Below are positions 17,126 to 26,484 of a DNA stretch of 61,143 bases, piece after piece. The notes under the pieces were generated by a model, which did no database searches, had not been told where the DNA came from, and saw nothing but the letters and a program-made list of their open reading frames with translations. The stretch's first letter is position 1; the number at the start of each line of letters is the position of its first letter. The DNA comes from Streptomyces sp. LUP47B (GTDB taxonomy: Bacteria > Actinomycetota > Actinomycetes > Streptomycetales > Streptomycetaceae). The stretch is from contig NZ_MJAH01000033.1 of NCBI RefSeq assembly GCF_001746295.1, positions 1-61,143 of the forward strand. Reading direction: 5' to 3'. A program made the position numbers and the translations under genes.

Positions 17126-17195
17126 AGGGGCGCGGGGCTGAGTCGAATCTGCGGCTACCGCCGCGCGGGCGCGACCAGCCCCCACCGGCCCGCAG
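17126..17195. repeat. Dispersed GC-rich repeat, terminator-like
   Basis: AGGGGCGCGGGGCTG at the left and CGACCAGCCCCCACCGGCCC near the right. It is nearly identical to the copy at 31908-31975. Between two convergent genes, its GGGGCTG/CAGCCCC arms can fold as a bidirectional terminator. Confidence 0.7.
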
Positions 17196-17221
17196 CTTCC
17201 CCGCAAACCGCCGCCCAAGTA

Positions 17222-17986
17222 CTAACTGGCCGTACGCCGAACCCGCCCCGCATACCGCTTCTCAAGCTCGAGGTTGCCCTCGAACCCACCGGGCACGTTG
17301 GCCGACACGTAAACCGGCGGACGCTGACCCGCGGCAAGCAGCAGCCCCGAAGCCTCCGCCACAGCCATCTGCACCAGCATCACACCGGTCAGAGTGGACA
17401 GCGCCCCCACCGCCCCACCCCCCGGCAACGACAGCAACGCGTCCCCGACCGGCGCCGCGTTGTCCAGCACCACGTCCGCCAGGTCCACGAGCTTCTTCCC
17501 GCTCGCGTGCCCGGCCGGCACGGCCGCCGTGTGGGTCAGTGAGGTGATCGCGAGGATCTTGTGCCCCTTCTGCCTGGCATGCAGCGCCATCTCCACGATG
17601 ACGTTGTTGACGCCGGAGTTGGAGATGATGACGAACAGGTCCCGGGCCTGCGGGGCGGCCAGGTCGTAGAGACGGACGGCCACCCCCGGCTCACGCTCCA
17701 GCAGCGGGTCGTCGAGGACGCTCGGGTCGGCACCGCCGTAGAGGACGAGGTCGGAGATCTGGAGCCGGTTCGTGGGCACGAGACCGCCCGCGCGGCCCGC
17801 GATCTCCAGGACCATCGCCTGGGAGTGACCGGTGCCGAAGGCATGGATCACACCGTCGGCGCGGATGCAGTCGGCGATCAGCTCGGCGGCGCGGCGCACG
17901 TCCTCCCGGGCGGACTCGGTGACGTTACGGAGGACGTCCAGGCTCTGTTCGGAGAAGCCCTGGGCGCTGACTGACTCGACGGACAC
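17222..17986 (-). CDS. SIS-domain sugar phosphate isomerase-like protein (UPF0309 type)
   Basis: A 254-residue single SIS domain. HAFGTGHSQAMVLEIAGRAG, with the phosphosugar-binding serine, and VIISNSGVNNVIVEMALHA are both clear. UPF0309-type proteins are SIS proteins of this length found in sugar-utilisation loci, but their reaction is not settled. Here a role in isomerising or binding a GlcNAc- or mannose-phosphate is an inference from the locus. GTG at 17986 has GGGGAG upstream. It is divergent from the RpiR regulator and shares its operator-bearing spacer. Confidence 0.85.
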   Translation of the reverse strand: MSVESVSAQGFSEQSLDVLRNVTESAREDVRRAAELIADCIRADGVIHAFGTGHSQAMVLEIAGRAGGLVPTNRLQISDLVLYGGADPSVLDDPLLEREPGVAVRLYDLAAPQARDLFVIISNSGVNNVIVEMALHARQKGHKILAITSLTHTAAVPAGHASGKKLVDLADVVLDNAAPVGDALLSLPGGGAVGALSTLTGVMLVQMAVAEASGLLLAAGQRPPVYVSANVPGGFEGNLELEKRYAGRVRRTAS

Positions 17987-18000
17987 GCGACACTCCCCAC

Positions 18001-18079
18001 TGATGGATTGAACCACCATACAACCACCCATCGATGAATCAATAAACCACTATGCGGTCCTGGTATTCAATCAGTGGCC
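18001..18079. promoter_or_regulatory. Operator region between SIS and rpiR-like genes
   Basis: The spacer holds ATTGAACCACCAT (18007-18019), a GATGAATCAATAAACCAC stretch (18033-18050) and a TGGTATTCAATCAGTGG element (18061-18077). All are variants of the TGGTTCA/TGAACCA half-site seen elsewhere in this locus, so the RpiR protein probably controls itself and the isomerase gene. Confidence 0.5.
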
Positions 18080-18105
18080 CTAAGGGTGGCTGATACCTTC
18101 TTTCC

Positions 18106-18990
18106 ATGCCTCCGACCGACGTCACCACCCTGATCCGCACCGAGCTGCCCCGGCTGGCCGGTTCCCTGCGGAAGGTCGGCGAGCTGATCCTGGAGGATCC
18201 GGCCGCCGTCACCCACTGCTCGGCCGCCGAGCTGGGCCGCCGCACCGGGACCTCGCAGGCCACGGTGACCCGGTTCTGCCGCGCCATCGGCCTCGAGTCC
18301 TACCAGCACCTGCTGATCGAACTGGCCCAGGAGCGCGGCCGGGGCGAGGTCTCCGACTGGGGTTCGGCCGAGATCGGTCCCGACATCTCCCCGGACGACA
18401 GCCTGGAGCGGGTCGTCCAGGTGGTCGGCAGCGCGGATCTGCGCGCGATCCAGCAGACCATCGAGCGTATCGACCTCGACGCCCTGGAACGCGCCGCCCA
18501 GGCCCTGTCCAAGGCCCGCCGCATCGACGTGTACGGCGTCGGCGGCAGTGGCGCGGTCGCCCAGGAGACCGAGACCCGGCTGTTCCGCATCGGCTGCCAG
18601 GTCCGCGGCTGGACCGAGGTGCACGGCGCGGCCACCTCCGCGGCCCTGCTCACCCCCGCCGACGTGGCCATCGGCATCTCCCACTCCGGTGCCACCCGCG
18701 AGACCCTCGAGCCCTTCGAGATGGCCAAGGAGCGGGGCGCGACCACCGTCGCCATCACCACCGACCCGCGCTCCCCGCTGGCCAAGGCCGCCGACATCCG
18801 GCTCATCTCCTCGACCTCGGAGACCAGTTTCCGCACCGGCAGCATCGGCGGCCGGCACTCCGTCCTGATGATCATCGACTGCCTCTACGTCCGCGTCGGC
18901 CAGGTCGGCTACCAGCGGGCCAGCGCCTCCCTCGCGCTCACCGAGCACATCAGCCCGCAGCACGCGGTGAGGGCTCGCCGTACGCGTTGA
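18106..18990 (+). CDS. RpiR/MurR-family transcriptional regulator
   Basis: A 294-residue regulator. The N-terminal helix-turn-helix (~1-80) contains HCSAAELGRRTGTSQATVTR and FCRAIGLESYQHL. The C-terminal SIS domain (~125-260) has DVYGVGGSGAVAQETETRLF and ISHSGATRETLEPFEMAKER, a phosphosugar sensor. It is the only regulator inside the glycan locus and is the natural candidate to read the TGGTTCA-type sites. Effectors in this family are usually sugar phosphates such as GlcNAc-6-P or MurNAc-6-P. No strong ribosome-binding site precedes the ATG. Confidence 0.92.
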   Translation: MPPTDVTTLIRTELPRLAGSLRKVGELILEDPAAVTHCSAAELGRRTGTSQATVTRFCRAIGLESYQHLLIELAQERGRGEVSDWGSAEIGPDISPDDSLERVVQVVGSADLRAIQQTIERIDLDALERAAQALSKARRIDVYGVGGSGAVAQETETRLFRIGCQVRGWTEVHGAATSAALLTPADVAIGISHSGATRETLEPFEMAKERGATTVAITTDPRSPLAKAADIRLISSTSETSFRTGSIGGRHSVLMIIDCLYVRVGQVGYQRASASLALTEHISPQHAVRARRTR

Positions 18991-19007
18991 CCGTGGCCGA
19001 TCTTGCA

Positions 19008-19053
19008 TGGATGAACCACCGACATAACTCAAGGATGGTTGTTTGAATCATCC
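19008..19053. promoter_or_regulatory. Operator sites before alpha-mannosidase gene
   Basis: ATGGATGAACCACC (from 19008) and a 21-bp element at 19033-19053 with GGATG/CATCC ends and a GTTTGAAT core. Both resemble the half-site motif of the other promoters in this locus. Confidence 0.5.
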
Positions 19054-19100
19054 TCTCAGTGCCAGGATGGGGCTCCCCCGAGTCATCTCGTAGGAGCCCC

Positions 19101-22100
19101 ATGCGTGTCACCGCTGTTGAGTCGACCGAGTTGTTCGTCGGTACACCCGAGCGGCCGCTCCAGGTGGTGGCCGCCGGGATCGAGCACGTTCCGGGTCGCT
19201 CGGTCCACGTCACCGTCGAGGGACGCGGCGTCGGAGAGACGGTCGTCACCGTCGGCGAGAACGGCACCGTGCGCGCCGAGATACCCGTGACAGGCGACGG
19301 CGGACCGATCACGGTCACCGCGACCGACGGCGACGAGAGTGCGCACGGCACCGGCGAGTTCACGGTCGCCGAGCCCGGCTGGACCATGTTCATGGTCAGC
19401 CACTTCCACTACGACCCCGTCTGGTGGAACACCCAGGGCGCCTACACCGAGACCTGGGACGTCGTCGACGACCCCGCCGCCACCGGCCTGCCCGCCCGCC
19501 CCTTCGGCTACCGCGGCGACTCCGGGATGAGCCTGGTGCGGGCGCACAGCGATCTGGCCCGGCGCGACCCGGCGTACACCTTCGTGCTCGCCGAGGTCGA
19601 CTACCTCAAGCCCTACTGGGACGCCTTCCCGGAGGAGCGCGCCTTCCTGCGGGAGCTGATCCGCACCGGACGCGTCGAGGTCATGGGCGGCACGTACAAC
19701 GAGCCGAACACCAACCTCACCGGCGCCGAGGCGACCGTACGCAACGCGCTGTACGGCGACGGGTTCCAGCGCGGGGTCATGGGGGCGTCCCCGCAGACCG
19801 CCTGGCAGCTGGACGCGTTCGGGCACGATCCGCAGTTCCCGGGGCTGATGGCGGACGCGGGAGTGACCTCCAGTTCGTGGGCGCGCGGGCCGCACCACCA
19901 GTGGGGGCCGACGATGTCCGTGTTCGGGGAGGAGCCGCGCGATCCCGGACGGATGCAGTTCCCGGCCGAGTTCGAGTGGATCGCCCCCTCGGGACGCGGG
20001 CTGCTGACCGCGTACATGGTCAATCACTACGCCGCCGGCTGGGCGATCGACAGCGCGCCCGCCCTGCCCGAGGCGGAGGCCGCCGCCCTCAAGCTGTTCC
20101 AGGGGCTGAAGAAGGTCGCGCTCACGCGCAATGTGCTGCTCCCGGTCGGCGGGGACTACGCACCGCCGTGCCGCTGGGTCATGGACATCCACCGGGACTG
20201 GAACGCCCGTTACGTCTGGCCCCGGTTCATCAGTGCCGTCCCCCGGGACTTCTTCGCCGCCGTGCGCGCGGAGCTGGACGCCGAGGGTCGCAGGGCCTCG
20301 CCGCAGACCCGGGACATGAACCCGATCTACACCGGCAAGGACGTCTCCTACATCGACACCAAGCAGGCCCAGCGCCACGGCGAGACCCTCCTCGCCGACG
20401 CGGAGGCCTGGGCGACCCTCGCCTCGCTCGTCACCGGGCACTCCTATCCGGACGCGGCCCTCGACAAGGCCTGGCGCCAGCTCGTCTACGGCGCCCACCA
20501 CGACGCCGTCACCGGCTCCGAGTCGGACCAGGTGTACATCGATCTCCTCACTGGCTGGCGGGAGTTGGCCGATCTCGCCGAGACCGTGCACGCGGACGCC
20601 ACCAAGGCGCTGGCCGACCGGGTCGAGCCGGGCACCGGCCCGGACCTGGTGGTCTTCAACCCGACGACCTGGGAACGGCAGGACGTACTCACCGTCGACG
20701 ACCCGGGCCTGGTGCCCGTCGGCGACGACTTCCAGCCGCTGCCCGCCGTGCGCGAGCGGGACGGCACCCTGCGGGTCGTCGTCCCGCAGGTGCCCGGCAT
20801 GGGCCTCAAGACCCTTCCCCTGGCGGCCGGTTCCCTCCCCGGGTGGGCCCCCGGCGAGGGGACGACCATCCGCAACGAGTTCTACGAGGTGACGGTCGAC
20901 GCGGCCCGCGGCGGTGCCGTGAGCAGTCTGCGGGCGGTGGCCGAGGGCGGCCGGGAGCTCCTGCCCGCCGGGGAGATCGGCAACGAGCTCGTCGTTCAGG
21001 AGGAGTTCCCGAGGCACCCGCGCTTCGGCGAGGGCCCCTGGCACCTCACCCCGACCGGCACGACCACCGCCCGCGGCCGTGACGTGACCGCCGACATCGA
21101 GGTCGAGCACTCCCCGGCCGGCTCCCGGATCACCGTCCGCGCCGACCTCGGCGTCTTCAAGTACACCCAGCGGCTGACCCTTTGGGCGGGCGTCGACCGC
21201 CTCGACGTCTCCACGACGATCGACGGCTACGACGGCGCCGACCGCCTGATCCGGGTCCGCTGGCCGTCCGACGTACGGGGCGGGCTGCCCGTGCACGAGG
21301 TCGCCGACGCGGTGATCGGACGCGGCTTCGGCTTCGTGGAGGTGGACAGCGAGCGGTTCCCGTGGACGCTGGACAACCCGGCCAACACCTGGTTCGCCCT
21401 GGCGTCCACGGCCCGGGTCCTCCTGCACGACGACTCCGGAGCGCCGCTCGGCAGTCGGGCCATCGGTGTCGCGGAACTGGTGTACGCCGACTGGGACGAG
21501 GCCGGTGAGCTGGGCACCCCGCTCGCGGCGGCCCTCGTCCGCGCGGGCGTCACCGCCACCTCGACCATCGCGGGCGGCCCCCGCTACGGAGACCTGGAGG
21601 TGGACTCCAACCTCCCCGACATCCGGATCGCCGTCGGCGGCCCGGAACGCAACTCCCTGGTCGCCGAGGCACTCGCCATGGACCCGGCCGCCGACCGCGA
21701 GCTGCGCCGCCAGGTCGCCGAGCGGGGCGTGGCGGCCGTGTGGGTCGCACCGCGCGCCTCGCTGCGCGAGGAGTGGGTGCCGGGCGCCGACGTGCGCGAC
21801 CTGGAACGCCTGCCGCTGCTGGTGATCGCGGGCGCGGACCCGTCGGGTGACGCGAAGGCGGTCGACGTGCTGATCGCCGACCTCGAGGACTTCACCGTCA
21901 CGGCCACGGCGCCGGGCGGCGGCGAGGCCCTGCCGCCGGGCGACGCCTGGGACGGACGCGGCTTCGCCGTCCTGAACCGCGGCACGCCGGGCTGTGTGGT
22001 CACCTCCTCCGGAGACCTCTACATGTCCCTGATGCGCTCCTGCACCGGCTGGCCGTCCGGCGTCTGGATCGACCCGCCACGCCGCACGACCCCCGACGGC

Positions 22101-23315
22101 TCGGGCTTCCAGCTCCAGCGCTGGTCGCACACCTTCGAGTACGCCGTCGTGGCGGGCGAGGGCGACTGGCGGGACCTCGGACTCCCGGCCCGCGGCCATG
22201 AGTTCAACCATCCGCTCACGGCCCGGGTGCGCGGTGAGGGCGCGTCTCCGCTCCTGCCCAGGAAGACCTCCCTGCTGGCGGTCGAGCCCGCCCGCGAGGT
22301 GCTCCTCGACGCCCTCAAGCCGCTGGGCTCGCCGCTGGCCCGGGGCGGCACGACGCCGGCGGACCCGGGGCGCGGGGTCGTCGTCCGCGTGCACGAGGTG
22401 AACGGCAGGCCGGTGCGGGCACGGGTGCGCGGGCCGGTCGCGTGGACGGAGGGCGCGCGGGCTGACGTACTGGAAAGGCCCGGGGAGTCGCTGATACCGG
22501 ACGGCGAGGGGGCTCTGGAGGCGGAGCTGACCGGCTTCGAGGTGGCCACCGTCCTGGCCACGCCCCCACTGGCTCCCGAGCCGACGGCCGACCCCGGTGT
22601 CGCCGCCCACGAGCCCGCCCAGCCCGTCCACACCCGCTACTGGCTGCACAACTCCGGGCCCGCCCCACGCGGCAACATGCCCGTCTCCGTCTACCTCTCC
22701 CCCACGGCGCTGACCGCCTCCGGCCCCGTCACGGCGACGGTCCGGATCAGTTCGGAGCTCACCGACACCTCGACGAACGGCACGGTGGTCTTCGAGGTGC
22801 CGCCCGGCTGGTCCGCGGAGCCCGCCGAACTGCCGTACGCGCTCGGCCCCGGCGGGTTCTCGCTGGCCGAGGTGACGGTGACACCGTCACCGGACGCCGA
22901 GCCCGGCCGCCACTGGCTCACGGCCCGGCTGTCGTACGGCGGTCAGCACTACGAGGACGTCGTCGGCCTCGACGTACCCGGCGGTCCGCCCGCCGGCCAG
23001 GGGCTGACGTGCGAGTTGAACGCCGACCGGGTCACCGTGCGCAGGGGTGAGCGGGCTCAGGTTCCGGTGAGCCTGCACAACACCACACGGGGCCCGGTCG
23101 GCGGCCAGCTGTGGGCGGTGTCGTCGTGGGGCACGTGGCGGGGCGTGGGCCCAGGACTGCGGGACTTCACGGTGCCGGGCGGGGAGCAGGCGGAGACGGT
23201 CATCGAGGTGGACGGCTCGTCGATCCCACCGGGTTCGTACTGGCTGCTGGCGAAGGCGGCGTGGCACGGCCGGGTGGCGTACACGAGGGCGATCACCCTG
23301 GAGGTGACGGAGTGA
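19101..23315 (+). CDS. GH38 alpha-mannosidase
   Basis: A 1404-residue retaining alpha-mannosidase. After an N-terminal beta domain (~1-93), the catalytic barrel opens with the zinc motif SHFHYDPVWWN (H101, H103, D105). The nucleophile is D238 in WQLDAFGHDPQF, and a further zinc His lies in YGAHHDAVTGSESDQ. Long beta-sandwich domains follow, and the last ~200 residues include a NEW3-type domain (VVFEVPPGWSAEP). There is no signal peptide, so it acts on imported oligosaccharides. ATG at 19101 has TAGGAG upstream. It is longer than the usual ~1000 residues because of the terminal beta domains. Its stop overlaps the next start. Confidence 0.94.
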   Translation: MRVTAVESTELFVGTPERPLQVVAAGIEHVPGRSVHVTVEGRGVGETVVTVGENGTVRAEIPVTGDGGPITVTATDGDESAHGTGEFTVAEPGWTMFMVSHFHYDPVWWNTQGAYTETWDVVDDPAATGLPARPFGYRGDSGMSLVRAHSDLARRDPAYTFVLAEVDYLKPYWDAFPEERAFLRELIRTGRVEVMGGTYNEPNTNLTGAEATVRNALYGDGFQRGVMGASPQTAWQLDAFGHDPQFPGLMADAGVTSSSWARGPHHQWGPTMSVFGEEPRDPGRMQFPAEFEWIAPSGRGLLTAYMVNHYAAGWAIDSAPALPEAEAAALKLFQGLKKVALTRNVLLPVGGDYAPPCRWVMDIHRDWNARYVWPRFISAVPRDFFAAVRAELDAEGRRASPQTRDMNPIYTGKDVSYIDTKQAQRHGETLLADAEAWATLASLVTGHSYPDAALDKAWRQLVYGAHHDAVTGSESDQVYIDLLTGWRELADLAETVHADATKALADRVEPGTGPDLVVFNPTTWERQDVLTVDDPGLVPVGDDFQPLPAVRERDGTLRVVVPQVPGMGLKTLPLAAGSLPGWAPGEGTTIRNEFYEVTVDAARGGAVSSLRAVAEGGRELLPAGEIGNELVVQEEFPRHPRFGEGPWHLTPTGTTTARGRDVTADIEVEHSPAGSRITVRADLGVFKYTQRLTLWAGVDRLDVSTTIDGYDGADRLIRVRWPSDVRGGLPVHEVADAVIGRGFGFVEVDSERFPWTLDNPANTWFALASTARVLLHDDSGAPLGSRAIGVAELVYADWDEAGELGTPLAAALVRAGVTATSTIAGGPRYGDLEVDSNLPDIRIAVGGPERNSLVAEALAMDPAADRELRRQVAERGVAAVWVAPRASLREEWVPGADVRDLERLPLLVIAGADPSGDAKAVDVLIADLEDFTVTATAPGGGEALPPGDAWDGRGFAVLNRGTPGCVVTSSGDLYMSLMRSCTGWPSGVWIDPPRRTTPDGSGFQLQRWSHTFEYAVVAGEGDWRDLGLPARGHEFNHPLTARVRGEGASPLLPRKTSLLAVEPAREVLLDALKPLGSPLARGGTTPADPGRGVVVRVHEVNGRPVRARVRGPVAWTEGARADVLERPGESLIPDGEGALEAELTGFEVATVLATPPLAPEPTADPGVAAHEPAQPVHTRYWLHNSGPAPRGNMPVSVYLSPTALTASGPVTATVRISSELTDTSTNGTVVFEVPPGWSAEPAELPYALGPGGFSLAEVTVTPSPDAEPGRHWLTARLSYGGQHYEDVVGLDVPGGPPAGQGLTCELNADRVTVRRGERAQVPVSLHNTTRGPVGGQLWAVSSWGTWRGVGPGLRDFTVPGGEQAETVIEVDGSSIPPGSYWLLAKAAWHGRVAYTRAITLEVTE

Positions 23316-23971
23316 CGGAACACGCGGCACTGGTGGACGGCGACCCGATCCCGACAGAACGGGTGAACTCCTTTCTGAAAACCCCCTCTGGGGGCGCGGG
23401 GAACGGCGCGACCAACCACAACGAACCCGCACCCGCCCGACGACAAACAGAGGCACCCTCTGCCGCGAGACAACGCCGCCGCTGGGCAACCCAGGTGGTC
23501 GTCACCGACGAACTCGCCCGAAGAGCCTGCACAGACCGAGGCCTGAAAGTACCGGAAGAGGTGTCACCCGCCTCCGTCCTGGCCATCGCCGAGACAGACG
23601 TCGCCGACCTCGGCAGCATCGTCGCCGCAGCCCTCGCCCACTCCCCCGCCGCCCGCGCCCTCCTCGCCGCCCTGGAGTCCGAACAGACGGTCCCGGAGAC
23701 CGCCGTACGGGACTACTACGACCGCAACCGAGACCGCTTCCTCACCCCGGACGCCCTCAGGCGTGGCGTCGATCCCTTCGACGAGGCCGCGCCCGGCGAC
23801 ACGCTGCCCTACGACGAGGTCCGCGAAGGCATCTCACGCGAGCTCCACAAGGCGGCCGCCCGCAAGGCCTTCTTCGGTTGGCTGGACCAGGCACGCGCCG
23901 CCGTGACCTACGCCCACGGGCACGAACACCCCGGCGATCCCTCCCACCCGGACCACGAACACCGGCACTGA
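23312..23971 (+). CDS. SurA/PrsA-N-like protein carrying a repeat-derived insert
   Basis: A 219-residue protein coupled to the mannosidase gene by GTGA overlap. The pattern of a short VDGDPIPTERV N-terminus, a helical QVVVTDELARRACTDRGL block, and VRDYYDRNRDRFLTPD resembles the chaperone helices of SurA/PrsA-type peptidyl-prolyl isomerases. The parvulin catalytic domain is absent. The C-terminus is His-rich. Residues ~22-50 are encoded by a dispersed genomic repeat, interrupting what should be a continuous helix region; the reading frame survives. No signal peptide is visible. The function is unknown; a link to glycan use is only positional. Confidence 0.7.
   Translation: MTEHAALVDGDPIPTERVNSFLKTPSGGAGNGATNHNEPAPARRQTEAPSAARQRRRWATQVVVTDELARRACTDRGLKVPEEVSPASVLAIAETDVADLGSIVAAALAHSPAARALLAALESEQTVPETAVRDYYDRNRDRFLTPDALRRGVDPFDEAAPGDTLPYDEVREGISRELHKAAARKAFFGWLDQARAAVTYAHGHEHPGDPSHPDHEHRH
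23378..23457 (+). repeat. Dispersed repeat inserted in frame in a CDS
   Basis: Begins AAAACCCCCTCTGGGGGCGC and continues with GGGGAACGGCGCGACCA. This is the same family as the intergenic copies at 3341, 17126 and 31908, but it is translated here as a Gly/Asn/Pro/Arg-rich stretch. Confidence 0.6.
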
Positions 23972-24055
23972 TCTCGTACGGAACCTAAACGCAACACGGG
24001 AAACCATTGACCTCCGATGAATTCTGGTCCACCTTTTCATCAATCGGAGTCGGAG

Positions 24056-24072
24056 TTGGTTCATTGAACCAG
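24056..24072. promoter_or_regulatory. Perfect TGGTTCA-T-TGAACCA operator before ABC operon
   Basis: The best copy of the locus motif: two perfect 7-bp arms around a single T, 17-32 nt before the start of the binding-protein gene and just ahead of its GGAGGG. A related GATGAATTCTGGTCCACC lies at 24016-24033. Confidence 0.65.
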
Positions 24073-24088
24073 CCGTGGAGGGCATGAC

Positions 24089-25462
24089 ATGCGTGCAAAG
24101 AGACTGACCCGCACCCTGACCTGTTTCGCCGTTCTGTCGCTGACGGCCGCCGGCTGCGGCCTGTCCGGCGGCGGATCCGACAGCGGTGACTCCACCGCCG
24201 GCGGCTGCAAGGTCGACAAGGGCAACGTCGGGTCGGGCAAGCTCACCGGCGAGGTCAAGGGCGACATCACCTTCCAGACCACCAACCTGAAGAAGGACTT
24301 CGGGGACTTCTTCAACGGAGTGATCAAGGACTTCGAGACGGCCCACCCCGGCACCAAGGTCAAGTGGATCGACGACCCGGGCGACTCGACGTTCGGCCAG
24401 CGCACCGTCGCCGACGCCCAGGCCTGCACCCTGCCGGACGTCCTCAATGTCGACTCCCCCACCGCGACCTCCCTCACCAAGGCCGGCTACCTGCTGAACG
24501 TGGGCGTCAAGGACCCCGACGCCGCCAAGCCCTTCGTGCCGGCCTTCTGGAAGTCCAGCGTCATGAAGGACCCCTCCGGCGCGTCGGTCCACACGGTCCT
24601 GCCCTGGTACACCGGCGGCATCCTCCTGACGTACAACACCGATCTGCTGAAGCAGGCCGGCATCGACCCGGCCAAGCCGCCGACGACCGTGTTCGGGCTG
24701 TTCGCCGACTACGAGAAGGTCGCCAAGGCGGCCAAGGGCAAGTTCTACGCGACGATGGCCAACCCGGTGTGGCGGATCCCGGCCGACTGGGACCAGATGA
24801 ACATCAAGACGCTCTCCGCCGACGGCAAGTCCGCCGTCTTCGCCGACGACCCGCGCACGGTCCAGTGGGTCGAGTGGATGACCAAGCTGTACAAGGAGGG
24901 CGCGATGCCGAAGGACTCGCTGTCCTCCAGCAACGACCCCTCCACGCTCTACAGCCAGGGCAAGGTCGCCTACGGCTCGACCAACCCGAGCTTCGTGCGC
25001 TTCGTGCAGCAGAACAGCCCCTCGGTCTACGACAAGACCGCGGTCGGCCAGCAGCCCTTCGACGCGCTCGGCCACACCACCGGCGCCCCGCAGTACATCG
25101 CGACCGCGGCGACCAGCAAGAACGCCCCCACGGCGCTGGCGTTCTCCGAGTTCCTCACCAACGCCGAGAACCAGACGGCCTGGTGCAAGGACCCGAAGGT
25201 GGTGATCTTCCCGACCACCTCGGCCTCGCTGGACGACCCGTTCTTCCAGAAGGTCACCGGTGACGACCCGTTCGCGCAGGCCCGCCAGCTGGTCGCCGAG
25301 CAGCTGAAGACGGCCACCGCCTACCAGACCAACATCTCCTCGGCCATGCAGAACGCCATCGTCGCCCAGGTGCAGCTGGCCATGCAGGGCAAGAAGAGTG
25401 CGGCGGACGCCGTGAAGGACGCCCAGGCGAAGGCCGACGAGATGCTGAAGCAGAGCAGCTGA
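24089..25462 (+). CDS. ABC sugar transporter, solute-binding lipoprotein
   Basis: A 457-residue extracellular family 1 solute-binding protein. The signal ends in a lipobox, LTAAGC at about residues 18-23, so it is membrane-anchored. Core features include FETAHPGTKVKWIDDPGDST, LPDVLNVDSPT and YTGGILLTYNTDLLKQAGID, the last a typical sugar-binding loop. Its stop overlaps the first permease start (TGATG). It delivers oligosaccharide to the two permeases; the ligand is inferred to be a mannose/GlcNAc oligosaccharide from the flanking hydrolases. The promoter carries the perfect palindrome at 24057-24071. Confidence 0.94.
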   Translation: MRAKRLTRTLTCFAVLSLTAAGCGLSGGGSDSGDSTAGGCKVDKGNVGSGKLTGEVKGDITFQTTNLKKDFGDFFNGVIKDFETAHPGTKVKWIDDPGDSTFGQRTVADAQACTLPDVLNVDSPTATSLTKAGYLLNVGVKDPDAAKPFVPAFWKSSVMKDPSGASVHTVLPWYTGGILLTYNTDLLKQAGIDPAKPPTTVFGLFADYEKVAKAAKGKFYATMANPVWRIPADWDQMNIKTLSADGKSAVFADDPRTVQWVEWMTKLYKEGAMPKDSLSSSNDPSTLYSQGKVAYGSTNPSFVRFVQQNSPSVYDKTAVGQQPFDALGHTTGAPQYIATAATSKNAPTALAFSEFLTNAENQTAWCKDPKVVIFPTTSASLDDPFFQKVTGDDPFAQARQLVAEQLKTATAYQTNISSAMQNAIVAQVQLAMQGKKSAADAVKDAQAKADEMLKQSS

Positions 25463-26484
25463 TGGCGGCGACGCACACCACGAACCCGGTGTCCGTGCCC
25501 GGTGCGGAGGCGAAGGTCTCCCCGCCGGGCCCGGCCCCGTCCCGCGCCCGCCGGCTCGCCAGGGCCGTCCTGCCGGGCCCCGCCCCGGGCGCCAACGGCG
25601 CCGCCATGTACCGCCGTTGGTGGCTGCCCTGGCTGTGGACCGCGCCCGCGATCGCCTGCGCGGTGATCTTCGGGGTGTTCCCGTTCCTCAACACCATGCT
25701 GCTGTCGTTCACCAACGCCAAGCCGCTGGGCGGCGCGTACAGGTTCGTCGGGCTCGACAACTACACGCGGATGCTGGACGACTCGGACTTCTGGCTGGCG
25801 ACCCGCAACAGCATCCTGTACGCGCTGATCGTCGTACCGCTGATGGTGCTGCTGCCGCTGCTGCTGGCGGTGCTGGTGGAGAAGAACCTGCCGGGCATCG
25901 GCTTCTTCCGGTCCGCCTTCTACACACCGGTGCTGGCCTCCAGCGTGGTCGTCGGGCTGAGCTGGCAGTGGCTGCTGGCCGACGACGGACTGGTCAACAC
26001 CTGGCTGCAGAAAGCCCACTTGATCAGGTCGGCCGTCCCGTTCCTGTCGGACTCCTGGCTGATCCTGCTGTCCGCGATGGGCCTGACCCTGTGGAAGGGC
26101 CTCGGCTGGTACATGGTCTTCTACCTGGCCGCCCTCGGGAACGTCCCCAAGGAGCTCCACGAGGCCGCCGCCATGGACGGCGCCGGAGCGGCCCGGCGCT
26201 TCTGGCACATCACCGTGCCCGGCGTACGGCAGGCCATGATGCTCGTCGGCACCCTCACCGGCATCGGATCGCTCAGGGTCTTCACCGAGATCTACATGCT
26301 CGGCAGCGCCACCGGCGGACCCGGTGGCGCCGACCGCACCCTGCCCTTCTACATCCGGGACGTCGGCCTGGACCCGATCACCGGCAACGCGGGATACGGC
26401 TCGGCCGTCAGCGTGGCCCTGTTCCTGCTGACGCTGGGACTGACCCTGCTGGCGCAGCGCCTGACGAAGGAGGACGAGGCATGA
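25462..26484 (+). CDS. ABC sugar transporter, permease (MalF type)
   Basis: A 340-residue permease with six membrane helices after a ~50-residue Pro/Ala-rich N-terminus. The EAA loop that docks the ATPase reads ELHEAAAMDGAGAARRFWHI, followed by TVPGVRQAMM. It is coupled to the upstream binding protein by a TGATG overlap and to the next permease by an ATGA overlap. No ATPase gene is present in the locus. Streptomyces importers of this class normally share the multiple-sugar ATPase MsiK, encoded elsewhere, and I infer the same here. Confidence 0.94.
   Translation: MAATHTTNPVSVPGAEAKVSPPGPAPSRARRLARAVLPGPAPGANGAAMYRRWWLPWLWTAPAIACAVIFGVFPFLNTMLLSFTNAKPLGGAYRFVGLDNYTRMLDDSDFWLATRNSILYALIVVPLMVLLPLLLAVLVEKNLPGIGFFRSAFYTPVLASSVVVGLSWQWLLADDGLVNTWLQKAHLIRSAVPFLSDSWLILLSAMGLTLWKGLGWYMVFYLAALGNVPKELHEAAAMDGAGAARRFWHITVPGVRQAMMLVGTLTGIGSLRVFTEIYMLGSATGGPGGADRTLPFYIRDVGLDPITGNAGYGSAVSVALFLLTLGLTLLAQRLTKEDEA

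Noticed and set aside
19083..22649. Long open frame antisense to the alpha-mannosidase gene
   Set aside because: High GC leaves few stops on the other strand. The composition is Arg/Gly/Val-rich with no domain, and the sense gene has complete GH38 motifs.
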